In this document: in pieces, positions 21,140-30,503 of the stretch
Layout: every line of letters begins with the position of its first letter
Numbering within the stretch: the stretch's first letter is position 1
NCBI GenBank assembly: GCA_963832945.1
Contig: CAWHVV010000013.1
Location: forward strand, 1 to 64,000
Length of the DNA: 64,000 nt
Reading direction: 5' to 3'
From: JAFEDN01 sp963832945
GTDB lineage: Bacteria; Pseudomonadota; Gammaproteobacteria; Coxiellales; Coxiellaceae
Notes under the pieces: generated by a model
What the model was told of the DNA's origin: nothing
What the model saw: only the letters and a program-made list of their open reading frames with translations
Databases searched by the model: none
Position numbers and translations under genes: made by a program

Positions 21140-22425
21140 ATGCGGCGGATTTGGGTATTATTTCAGGAGTTCCCGCTGAAGGGAACTCTCCTTACGCGAT
21201 GGGGGATCGCAAGGGGGAGAATCGCGATTCTCCCCCTTCATTCCGAGCAATCGGCTCCGCCGATGCACAGGATATAAACAGGAAGCCATGGACGCTGTAC
21301 TCAGCGGGAATAGCTGGTATTATTTTATTGTGTCTCCAGCTTTGCTTATGCCGGTAATCAACAAAGTCAACTCAATCACATTGTTAAACAAATTAAAAAT
21401 ATTAAAAATATTCTGCAACAAAAACACAATAAACGCGATGCGTTACAGCAGGATTTAAATAAAATTGACACACAATACGGCGAAGCTTCACAAAAAAGCC
21501 GGCATATGGAACAACAAATTCTCCGAGAAAAACAGCAAATCACTTTTCTTGAAAATTATTCGTTATTGAATCAAAATCAAACTCAAATCAACAGCAAGCA
21601 TTGGCGAAACAAATCCGGTTATCTTATTTATTGCAACATCAGGGACCTGTGAAACTTTTATTGAACCAGCAAAATCTTAGTGAAACCGGCCGATTGCTTT
21701 ATTATTATCAATCTCTGAATCTTTATCGCATTAATGCTATAAAAAAACTACAGACGAATCTGGAAAAAATTAAATTCATCAGGAACATTTGTACGCTCAA
21801 TATCAATGTTGCAAAAATTCCAACAGCAAGAACAGGCGAGCAGAACAATTTGACAGCGATGAAAACCAACCGTTCACAATTAATAATGGCTATCAATCAA
21901 AAAATCAATGATCAAAAGCATCAATTGGAGGCTTTATCCGCTAATAAGAAACATCTGGAACAAACGCTGATCCATCTGGCGCGTCTCACGCAAGCCAAAA
22001 TCGAGACCAAGCCCGGCATTTCAGCAATCTCAATTTCGCGGCTCAACATGGCCGATTGCCCTGGCCAACCCGAGGATCGGTACTGCATTATTTCAACACC
22101 TCTATCGCCAACAGTGAACTAAAATGGAATGGTGAACTAATCGAAGCACCCGATGAACAACCCGTTTACTCAGTCGCCGCCGGTACGGTAATTTTTAGCA
22201 AATGGTTGGAAGGTTATGGACTACTATTCATTATCAATCACGGCGGAGGATATATGACACTTTATGGCCGTAATCACAGTCTTTATAAACATGAAGGTGA
22301 AAAAGTTTCGGCGGGCGAATCTAATCGCCACAGTCGGCCAAAGTGGCGGATATGATAAACCCGCCCTCTATTTTGCAATCCGTTACAATGCGAAACCACT
22401 TGACCCCAATCAGTGGTGTACGTAA
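21140..22425 (+). pseudogene. envC: EnvC-like murein hydrolase activator, signal peptide split by a small repeat element
   Basis: Without the repeat at 21164-21316 and one 9-base target copy, the gene starts ATG 21140 as MRRIWVLFYCVSSFAYA, a good signal peptide, and runs on as GNQQSQLNHIVKQIK. AGGA lies just upstream. A long coiled coil follows (NILQQKHNKRDALQQ...), then GPVKLLLNQQNLSETGRLLYYY, and last a degenerate M23 domain (VYSVAAGTVIFSKWLEGYGLLFIINHGGGYMTLYGR). Such proteins activate cell-division amidases in the periplasm. The insertion puts stops into the signal-peptide frame (21275 and 21311). Further single-base shifts near 21590, 22060 and 22320 may be sequence errors. If the insertion is real, export is probably lost unless another start is used. 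Confidence 0.78.
21164..21316 (+). repeat. small inverted-repeat element (MITE-like), copy 1
   Basis: A 153-base element has ends CAGGAGTTCCCGCTGA and TCAGCGGGAATAGCTG, flanked by the 9-base direct repeat GTATTATTT (21155-21163 and 21317-21325). Inside is a strong hairpin (AAGGGGGAGAATCG / CGATTCTCCCCCTT), then a GC-rich tract around TCGGCTCCGCCGA. It shares this core with copies at 53881 and 60506. It encodes no protein and splits envC. Confidence 0.85.
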
Positions 22426-22454
22426 TATCTGCTGCTGAAAGGGGGAAGGTTTTT

Positions 22455-23849
22455 ATGAAATTTCGAGATTATTGCCTGACAGGTATCTTCGCCATCACCA
22501 GTCTGGGTTTTTGTCTTTCCCGGGTGGGCGGATGAGCCGATCGCCAATTCGGATAAGTAAAAATAGTTCAGCCTGCTCCGGAAACGATGAAAAATATCGA
22601 ACTGCCCCGAGAACAGGTACAACGATTCGTCAGCGCCATTGCCATCATTAAACATTATTATATTACCAGATCCCTAGTGATAAAACTCTTTTTGATAACG
22701 CTATCAAAGGAATGGTAGAAAGCTTAGACCCCCATTCTTCCTGGCTGGACGCCGATGATTTAAAAGACTTAGAAACTGCGGTTTCCGGCGAATTTGTCGG
22801 GATGGGTGTGGAATTAACCACTCAGGATGGAGCGTTGAAGGTCGTTAGCCCTATCGAAGGTTCGCCTGCTGATCGGCCGGGCTTAAGCCGGGCGATATTA
22901 TTATAAAAATTGACAATAAAATCGTGCAAAATATGAGTCTTACGTGAAGCGGTTAATCGTATTAAAGGTAAAAAAGGCACGAAAGTCGACTTTAACGATT
23001 CTGCGCAAAGGTTCGGATAAACCGATCAATCTAACTATCACCCGCGAAACCATTAAATTAGTAACCCTTCGAGAAACAAAATGCTTGACGACCATTATGC
23101 TTACATCCGATTAAGCTTTTTTCGAAGGACCTGTTGATAATGATTTGGCGAAGGCCATTAAAGAATTACAATCCAAATATCAGCTCCGTGGTTTAATTTT
23201 GGATTTACGCAATAATCCCGGTGGTTTACTCGATGTGAGCGCGAAGAGTAGCGGATACTTTCTTGGATACCGACAAAACCCAGCAATATCATAATCTCAT
23301 TGTTTATACTAAAGGCCGAATCGCCGGGTCGGACATGGAAATCAAGACCACGGGTCACGATCTCACTCAGGGAATGCCGCTGGTGGTGCTTATTAATAAT
23401 GGCTCCGCCTCTGCTTCTGAAATTGTCGCTGGGGCGTTACAGGATTATCACCGCGCCATTATCATGGGGACGGTCAGCTTTGGCAAAGGGTCAGTTCAAA
23501 CAGTGTTACCATTTGATGATGGGGCTATTAAATTAACCACTGCGTTATATCATACGCCTTCAGGACGAATTATTCAGGCCAAAGGCATTCAGCCCGATGT
23601 TATCGTGCCGGCATTGCAGGTCAATGAGAAAAATTTAAGTGGCTTATTGGATGTTGATGAAGAAGATTATCGTAATCATTTAGCGCAATGACGATGATAC
23701 GGATGCACACGTAAAGGATCAATTACAAAAATATCAAAAAGAGCGAAATATTGGAAATAGCCTTGGCAAAAGAAGATTATCAATTATTTTCGGCCTACAT
23801 GATGCTGAAAGGAGTTTCTACAGTCGGTCAAAAAACCACCCCGCATTAG
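22455..23849 (+). CDS. ctpA: carboxy-terminal processing protease (S41 family)
   Basis: A periplasmic serine protease with a PDZ domain. A signal peptide starts at ATG 22455 (MKFRDYCLTGIFAITSLGF). The MVESLDPHSSWLDADDLKDL segment and the PDZ part (VSPIEGSPADRPGL) follow. The catalytic core NNGSASASEIVAGALQDY carries the nucleophile Ser, and SFGKGSVQTVLPF carries the Lys. The end is placed at TAG 23847-23849 (VGQKTTPH). About nine indels break the frame across 22500-23820. Order gpmI-envC-ctpA is conserved in gammaproteobacteria, and a strong terminator follows. Confidence 0.88.
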
Positions 23850-23870
23850 ACGGGTAATGCGGCGGGTTTT
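23832..23870. terminator. bidirectional rho-independent terminator
   Basis: The stem CCCCGCATTA / TAATGCGGCGGG has A-rich and T-rich flanks (AAAACC...GGGTTTT). It lies between the convergent ctpA and the 71-residue small gene and can serve both strands. Confidence 0.8.
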
Positions 23871-23880
23871 AGAATATTAG

Positions 23881-24096
23881 TTAGAACTTGCCGGATTGTT
23901 TTAAAGCATCCAGGCTCTTCATCAATGAAGTCGGAATAGGAGCTGTGCCTCCAGCCAAATTTTTCCATTGATATTCAGGAATATGCGCATCCATAAAAGC
24001 TTTTTCAACCAATTTTTCATTATTGATATGAGTTTCGGACATGATTCGTTCAATTACCTGCTTACGTAGTAAATTGCTTGAGCTTGATTCTGCCAT
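23881..24096 (-). CDS. small protein with a double-glycine leader, candidate exported peptide
   Basis: This 71-residue protein matches no family I recognise. Residues 1-50 end in IPEYQWKNLAGG. Counting back from the cut, the positions are Gly-1, Gly-2, Leu-4, Trp-7 and Ile-12, which fits the hydrophobic pattern of double-glycine leaders cleaved by C39 peptidases. The predicted product is TAPIPTSLMKSLDALKQSGK plus a final F: 21 residues, no Cys, net positive. GGAGAG lies 7 bases ahead of the ATG. The gene sits just downstream of, and on the same strand as, an operon with a C39-peptidase ABC exporter, and it has its own promoter candidate. A bacteriocin-like or signalling peptide is an inference. 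It could also be an unrelated small protein. Confidence 0.7.
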   Translation of the reverse strand: MAESSSSNLLRKQVIERIMSETHINNEKLVEKAFMDAHIPEYQWKNLAGGTAPIPTSLMKSLDALKQSGKF

Positions 24097-24145
24097 TGTT
24101 GTATCTCTCCAAAATGATTATTACCCGCGATCTTGTTCCAACTAA

Positions 24146-24173
24146 AATATAGCATACCCGTCATCAAAAACAA
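24146..24173 (-). promoter_or_regulatory. promoter candidate of the double-glycine small gene
   Basis: On the minus strand TTGTTT (24168-24173) and TATATT (24146-24151) are separated by 16 bases and lie about 50 bases upstream of the ATG at 24096. They resemble sigma-70 boxes. This would let the small gene be expressed apart from the exporter operon. Confidence 0.45.
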
Positions 24174-24221
24174 ATTTTAATTAAATTCAATAACTTAAAT
24201 TATTTTATTTTTGCATTGGTC

Positions 24222-25628
24222 TCATTCCCCCACGTTCTTTCTTAACGTGGGTAGATCGCTGTAAGTATCCGGTGTCAAAATGGAAATACTGTCGGCAACG
24301 TCCAGTTGGGTCTCTTTTCTATTACTAAATCCCCGGGTAAAATCGAGATCGTTAATGATTGTTTTGCCAATAACGGCGCGCCCATTGCGGCTCAGTATAT
24401 CCACGGTATGTAATCCCCAAACATCCTGCAAGATATAAGGTTTGCCATCGTACGTGCCTATGTATAAAGCTATGTGTCCAGGAAAATGCACCAAAGTAAA
24501 AAAGGGTATTCCCTGCTGGGATAATATTTTAATTTTATCTCTGGATGTCATGCCCGCGAGAGAAATCACTTTACCCATTTTTACCTGTTGCGAAGAATTT
24601 CGAGGCAGCCAAATAGCGAATCCCGCCAAAATATCTGAAGTGGTTGCTGAGCAATCACGCAACTCATAGAGGTCCCCCCACCCATATTGGCCGCCTATAA
24701 AATTTCGGGCTACTGACGCAACGTTTTGAGGGTTTGCGGGAATTGGAAAAGAATGAATGTCGGCATTATTAACCCAAACAGTCATCATTTGCGCCTCCCC
24801 ATTAGCATCACGCATTGGCATGAGCACTGATGACGTCTGGGATTGCAGGGTCGTGGCGGGATAGATCAGCCCGACCCGAAGTTTTGAGATAACCGTATTT
24901 TTATCGTTGTAAACCGGCACATTATCCCGAAGAGGTACTATAAAGTTGTGTTTTGTCCACTCGGTTATAAATTCTGAATTTACAAAAGCGACATCATCCA
25001 CTGGAACCCAGCCATAAAAACTGGCGGCGGTGATCAAGTACCAAAGTTTATCTTTTGAGAGCTGCAATATCCGTACCGGTAACCCCTGGAAAACATAGGT
25101 GGCGATCCAATTATCAAATGGATAACCTTCTCCAGCCAGTCTGGGGTTATTATAATCCGGTAACAATGTGGGAAAAACTCGCACCTGTGTCGTATGGACT
25201 ATGATGCCGGGCCGATTGATCTGTGGAAAGCCAGTCAGGTCGCCGTCGGCAATAATGTTATTCAGGCGCTTGCTGGAAAAAGGATTCGTGGTAAATTCCC
25301 AACTGGGATTATGAGTATAGGTCGCAATATCCGCCTGAATCTTGGTTAATGTTTTGGTAAGGTCAACGTTATCAGATTCGTTCCATGGTGCAAAATAAAG
25401 ACCCAGAAAAGTTTTGGTTAACTGTGCCTCCTCAATGGATGATACATTCAGCACAGGCTGGGCCTTTTCGGCATAATGGACGGGGTCCTGATCGATTCTG
25501 CTTATTCTTTTTTCTAAAGAAGCGGCTGTACCGAGATGACTGATTCGCCACCAGCACGCTAAACCCACGATAACGAGCAAAATAATTGCAATGAGTACAT
25601 AAGCTTTTTTTTGACAATGACACAGCAT
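24222..25628 (-). CDS. membrane-anchored SH3 / NlpC-P60 cysteine peptidase
   Basis: A predicted cell-wall peptidase of 468 residues. Residues 10-26 form a membrane anchor. SH3-like segments are seen around 145-220 (QVRVFPTLLP, then WYLITAASFYGWVPVDDV) and 225-290. The C-terminal NlpC/P60 domain has GGQYGWGDLYELRDCS with catalytic Cys326 and LVHFPGHIALYIG with His385. These enzymes cleave D-Glu-diaminopimelate bonds in murein. The gene follows the second ABC transporter by 11 bases, so it is probably co-transcribed with the exporter. A role in opening the wall for export, or in self-protection, is possible but unproven. The frame is intact. Confidence 0.82.
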   Translation of the reverse strand: MLCHCQKKAYVLIAIILLVIVGLACWWRISHLGTAASLEKRISRIDQDPVHYAEKAQPVLNVSSIEEAQLTKTFLGLYFAPWNESDNVDLTKTLTKIQADIATYTHNPSWEFTTNPFSSKRLNNIIADGDLTGFPQINRPGIIVHTTQVRVFPTLLPDYNNPRLAGEGYPFDNWIATYVFQGLPVRILQLSKDKLWYLITAASFYGWVPVDDVAFVNSEFITEWTKHNFIVPLRDNVPVYNDKNTVISKLRVGLIYPATTLQSQTSSVLMPMRDANGEAQMMTVWVNNADIHSFPIPANPQNVASVARNFIGGQYGWGDLYELRDCSATTSDILAGFAIWLPRNSSQQVKMGKVISLAGMTSRDKIKILSQQGIPFFTLVHFPGHIALYIGTYDGKPYILQDVWGLHTVDILSRNGRAVIGKTIINDLDFTRGFSNRKETQLDVADSISILTPDTYSDLPTLRKNVGE

Positions 25629-25639
25629 AATTCTTCTCC

Positions 25640-27766
25640 CTAAAATTGTCTTCGGGCCATTTGTGCGAATAACCCTGGTTGAGACATAAGTTCGGCGAAT
25701 GTGCCGGATTGCACAATGAGACCTTTATCTATCACGACAATGCGATCCGCGTTCACGATAGTACTTAATCGATGTGCCGCGATAATTTGTGTAGCCTGTA
25801 GCTGTTTTAAATAATTATGCACAATGGCTTGTGTGGTATTATCCAGTGCGCTGGTCGCCTCGTCCAGCACGAGAATTTTTGGTTTTTGAGCTAAAGCGCG
25901 GGCCAGGATTAAACGCTGGGCTTCCCCTCCCGATAAGGTGATCGCCCCTTCTGTAATTAAAGTATCCATTTGCATGGGTAAATATTTAATAAATTCGCCC
26001 AACCCCACTTTTTCGGCGATTTCCCAAGCTTCTAATCGGGACATTTGCATGGAATTGCCGGCGATATTGGCGAAAATAGTACCCGGGATTAACGTGCTAT
26101 TTTGAATCACTACGCCAATTTGTCTGCGAACTGCCGCCAATCTTAAAGTTTTTAAGTTGATACCGTTGTAATAAATTTCTCCGGCTTCAGGCTCTTCGAA
26201 TCCCAATAACAACCGAAATAAGGTTGATTTTCCAGAACCGGAAGGTCCCACTACCGCAATGAATTCTCCAGCCCGGATTGATAAAGAAAAATCTTTAAAT
26301 AGAGGCTGATCATTGGTGTGATAACGAAAGACAATATTCTTCATGACGATGTCGCCGGTGAGTTCGCCTGGGTCAGCATGACTTATTTCACGCTCAATTT
26401 TAGCGGTCAAAACAGTTCGGGATTTTTTCCACAATGGTACAATCCGCCACGTGTCTGACAATACGGAAGTCATTCTGAATAAAGTGACGAAAAATAAGGT
26501 ATAAGCGGCATTAAACGCTACAAAATCTCCAAATGATAATTGACGATTTAACCCTTGTACCAGCGCATAGAGCACTAAAGGATTACCCACCGTCATAAAG
26601 GCTATTAATATTTCCAGACTCAATTGATGAAACTTCATGTGGAGTTCAGAATGACTGCGTTTTGCCAATCGCTCAACCCAAAGATCAAAGATTCGAGATG
26701 TAGCATTCGTGACTCGTATTTTCGATATACCCAAGATAATTTCTAAAACGAAGCCAATGAATTGTCCGAAATGGTAATAAAGTCGCCGCATAAATAGTAA
26801 CTGGCGAAAGTTAATCAGCAATGCTATCAGTACTATGATTAATGCCAAAACCAATGTCATCCCTGCCAATACCGGACTATAATAAAATAACAGTATTACG
26901 GTTAGCATTAAGGTAAAACTGTTACCCACAGTCAAAAGCGAAAATCGGGTGACGCTATTTTGGATATCGCTGATTACGTTAGCTCGAAAGAGTAAGTCGC
27001 CGGCGGAAAACCGGCGAAAAAATCGTAATGGAAATTTTAAAATTCTATCCCATATTGCTGGTCCCATCATGGCTTCCAGCTTAAAACGGATGCGGAGGAG
27101 TGTGGCTGTTTGCGCAGCGTTGAATAAAGTAATTACCCACGCATTTATAAAAAGTACTATCATGACTTCCCATAATAACGGCAAATCCACATTGGGAATC
27201 ACAACGTTGAAAAGATATCCCAGTGACACGGGAACAACCAGAGTAAAAAAACTTAAGAATATTTGCGCAGTGGCAAATAATCCGAAATCATTTTTCACTT
27301 CAGCTCGCGATAGCGAAAACAAATCTTTCATGCGCCTTATATTCCCTGGCAATGGCGAATATAAATAAAAACCTTGCGGTGACAATTGGGCAGCTATTCT
27401 GCCGGAAACGAGTATTCGTCTGCCTCGTTTAATATCTACTAATTGGTAGCCACCAATTTTTTTGGGTAATAGGACGCAGGCTTCATTTTGATAAAAGCCA
27501 ATTAAAGCGCCCGCATCTTTTTTCCACCATTCGCCCGAGAAAGATATCTTACGGATGCGCACATCAGATGATTCGGCGATTTTTTCGATAAAATCAAATA
27601 AATCGCCAGTTTGCGCTAACAATGGCGGTCTGACCAATTTAATTTTTTTACGTTTGGCAACAATTTCACAAGCGGCATATATTAAATCATATTCATCGGC
27701 AAACATTTCACCCGGAAATTTATGGCGATTTAAAATGGCTTGAAAATTCTTCAGTAAATAATTCAT
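25640..27766 (-). CDS. ABC exporter, permease/ATPase (NHLM second-transporter type)
   Basis: An inner-membrane ABC transporter half of 708 residues. An N-terminal cytoplasmic region of about 150 residues has no peptidase Cys; it reads GEWWKKDAGALIGFYQ and RILVSGRIAAQLSPQGFYLYSPLP. Next is a six-helix membrane domain, then the ATPase with VVGPSGSGKSTLFRL, LSGGEAQRL and ILVLDEATSALD. This layout matches the second ABC transporter of NHLM/NHLP bacteriocin systems (TIGR03797 type). Its ATG overlaps the stop of the C39 transporter gene (ATGA), so the two are co-translated and probably form a heterodimer or a two-step exporter. The frame is intact. Confidence 0.85.
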   Translation of the reverse strand: MNYLLKNFQAILNRHKFPGEMFADEYDLIYAACEIVAKRKKIKLVRPPLLAQTGDLFDFIEKIAESSDVRIRKISFSGEWWKKDAGALIGFYQNEACVLLPKKIGGYQLVDIKRGRRILVSGRIAAQLSPQGFYLYSPLPGNIRRMKDLFSLSRAEVKNDFGLFATAQIFLSFFTLVVPVSLGYLFNVVIPNVDLPLLWEVMIVLFINAWVITLFNAAQTATLLRIRFKLEAMMGPAIWDRILKFPLRFFRRFSAGDLLFRANVISDIQNSVTRFSLLTVGNSFTLMLTVILLFYYSPVLAGMTLVLALIIVLIALLINFRQLLFMRRLYYHFGQFIGFVLEIILGISKIRVTNATSRIFDLWVERLAKRSHSELHMKFHQLSLEILIAFMTVGNPLVLYALVQGLNRQLSFGDFVAFNAAYTLFFVTLFRMTSVLSDTWRIVPLWKKSRTVLTAKIEREISHADPGELTGDIVMKNIVFRYHTNDQPLFKDFSLSIRAGEFIAVVGPSGSGKSTLFRLLLGFEEPEAGEIYYNGINLKTLRLAAVRRQIGVVIQNSTLIPGTIFANIAGNSMQMSRLEAWEIAEKVGLGEFIKYLPMQMDTLITEGAITLSGGEAQRLILARALAQKPKILVLDEATSALDNTTQAIVHNYLKQLQATQIIAAHRLSTIVNADRIVVIDKGLIVQSGTFAELMSQPGLFAQMARRQF

Positions 27767-29954
27767 TGAATCTCCAGACTCACCAGATCTTTATATAAGC
27801 CGCTGCTCTGAATCAAATATTCATGATGGCCTTGCTGAACTATTTTACCTTTGTCAATCACCAATATTTGATCGCTGTCGCGAATAGCACTGAGGCGATG
27901 AGCGATGATAATCAAAGTACAGTGCTGTTGTTGTAAATTAGTATAAATTTTCTGTTCAATCGATCGGGTCCAGAGCCGCTGTCGCCTCATCCAAAATTAA
28001 TAGCTCCGGCTTTCCAATCAAGGCCCGGGCAATTTCCAGCCGTTGTACTTGACCTCCGCTAAAATTTTTTCCACCCTCTTCAACCCAGCAATCCAGACCA
28101 CCGCGTTCACGCACGGTATCGGCTATCTCCGCGACTTTAAGCGCTCGATAAATATCAGTATCTGAAATTTGGTGATTCCATAAAGTTAAATTTTCTCGTA
28201 CCGTAGCGGCGAATAAAAAAATTTGCTGGTCGACCAATCCAATAAATCGCGTTAATTCTGCGCGTGAAATTTTAGCTAACGGTACACCCTGCACTAAAAT
28301 TTCTCCAGACCAGGGTGCAAATAACCCACAAATTAATTGAGCGATGCTGGACTTTCCGCCTCCGGTAGGCCCAACCACGGCGACACGTTCTCCCGCTTTA
28401 ATCTGCAGCGAAATACCGTCCAAAATAGGCGGCTCCAACCGCGAATAGCCGAACTCAATATCACGCAATTGCAAAATAGGTGAATCGGTAGTTGCAGGTA
28501 AACTGGTGGCGCTCACTGAATTATTTAATATATGTTCCATTGAATGATTATTGATATCTAACATACGCGCAATATTGCCTTTTAATTTATTCACGTGTTC
28601 ACCGGCTTCCAATAATGCGATCAAAGGTTGGTTAATACTTATCATCAATAATTGCAGAGCAATTAATCCTCCCGGTGTTAACAAACCCTGTAAAATTAAC
28701 CAGGACCCTATCGCCAATAAAGCCACGATATTTAAACCCTGTAATAAAACCGGGAGAATTTTCAGGATTTCTTCGCTAATAAACATGCGTTGTTCACAGC
28801 TAATTTTTTGTGCATGAACAGCGGCCCAATAGTTAAAAAACTGATCCTCAACTGCATTGGCTTTTAAAGTTTCGATAATCTGGATGCCATTCATTTCTAT
28901 AGCGGATAATTTTCCCGCAGTTTGGGCAAAGCGTTTACTCAAGTCAGAATTGCGCCGGGACACAATCCACAACAATAAAAAATTAATCAGTGTCATGACC
29001 ACATTAATAATCGCCAAAGGGGTACTGAGTAAAAACATCACGGCGGCTAACGCTAACATCGTTAATAAACCCGCTATATTATCGGTGATTTTTTCTGCGA
29101 GAGTATTGGCCAGGTAACTGTGCGCTTCCACGCGTTCAGCGATATCTCCAGAAGCACGCTGGTGAAAAAAATTTAAAGGTAAATGCAGCAGTCGCCAGAA
29201 AAATCTCAAAGTGCCGCTTAATTTTAATTTCATATAAAGACGTATGACATAATAACGTTTTAACCATGTCAAAGCACCCAACATCAATGCACTCGCCAAA
29301 CATGGCGAGCAGTAAACCGGGTAGCCAATCGCGCTGGCCGCCCAATAAAATATTATCCAGAAATATTTTAGTAAAAAAAGCCAGTCCCGCCACAGGCAGG
29401 GCCAGAGACAGGGCGACGAAAACAATGTAAAAAAAGCTTCCGCGGGAATCCGTCAGATATTGCCATAATAATTTAAATATACCGGGCTCCGCTTTACCAC
29501 CGGACCGAAAGGCTTCATCCGGGGTCATAAACAACGCTACGCCGGTAAAACTCCGGGAAAATTCTTCGATCGTTTCGGTTCGAGGACCTGTGGCGGGATC
29601 ATTGAGATAAACGCGCTCGCCTTCGAAACCTTCGACAATTAAAAAATGGTTAAATTGCCAATAAATAATAAATGGCGGCGGCAGCAGTTGCACATTATCC
29701 ATAGTTAACTGCAATCCGTGAGCATCCATATTATAGCGGCGTGCCGCTTTGATAATATTGATCGCCTTGCTGCCGTCCCGGCTAACGTCACAGGCTTCCC
29801 GTACTTCTGAAAGGGGGACATAACGGCCAAAATAAGCCATTATAATGGCTAACGCCACCGCACCACATTCCGCACTATCCATTTGTAATATTGCCGGTGT
29901 TCGCTCACGGTGGGACCTTTTAATTATTTTTTTTAACCGCTGTTTCCATTGCAT
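27763..29954 (-). CDS. C39-peptidase ABC exporter (NHLM first-transporter type)
   Basis: An export ATPase fused to a leader peptidase, about 730 residues. The start ATG 29954 gives MQWKQRLKKIIKRSHRERTP. The C39 domain has Cys30 in MDSAECGAVAL, His103 in WQFNHFLIVEG and Asp119 in YLNDPATG. The membrane domain follows, then the ATPase with VVGPTGGGKSSIAQL, FSGGQVQRLEIA and LLILDEATAALD. The peptidase cuts after Gly-Gly in the leader and the peptide is exported. Two indels (near 29310-29420 and 27965) split the frame but no domain is missing. It is the third gene of a tight operon. The match to NHLM/NHLP systems (TIGR03796 type) is from memory of the family layout. Confidence 0.88.
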
Positions 29955-29959
29955 GATAA

Positions 29960-30503
29960 TTATCTCGATAGCATTAAAGACAAAGGGGTTTGGCGGCGGG
30001 TGGTAATCCGTGCGTCTATTAAGGCGCCGGGGGGTAATGAATTTGACATCCGAACACGCAGGGTGACAACCGGGCCGGATTGAAGAAAATAGTTGACCAG
30101 GCTGGGATTTTTTAAAGTTTCCAGCATTCCCTCCGGGAGTGGCCGGTAAGTTTTCAATAGAGGTCACTTTGCCAGAAATTCGTTTATATTCCCACTGCTT
30201 CTTTACCCCTGGGCTGATATGAACCGTCACTCCAGGATGCAGACCACCGGTTTCCAAGGCCGAAACATACAGGATAGCCTCATTTTCCGTCAATACTACG
30301 CCTTTTCCGCTATATGAGTCACAACACCGCCAAAAAAAATCCACACTATAAATGCCGCCGCAATCAACCACAAAGCGAGAGCCAGCGCCCAAGCCGAAAG
30401 GCGGAGTGACTTGTACAAAATCATCCATAGCTTTAGGCGTGGCAATATATTCTAATGCCTGTTGCCGAAAAGGAGATTGGGATTCTTTTTTCCCGTTCGC
30501 CAT
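29960..30503 (-). CDS. short HlyD-like adaptor (NHLM secretion protein-like)
   Basis: The start MANGKKESQSPFRQQALEYI leads to the FRxxALE...VTPPFG pattern of NHLM-system secretion proteins, followed by one membrane helix (around 30330-30400, read across two indels). A periplasmic part follows: GKGVVLTENEAILYVSA and LHPGVTVHISPG. The end is SLPPGALIDARITTRRQTPLSLM. At about 180 residues it lacks the long coiled coil of normal HlyD adaptors, so it may not reach an outer-membrane channel. Its ATG shares one base with the upstream stop (TAATG). A further indel lies near 30140. Confidence 0.72.

Noticed and set aside
21136..21357. Open frame running through the small repeat into envC
   Set aside because: It is in a different frame from envC, and most of it is repeat sequence. 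Removing the repeat explains the locus better.
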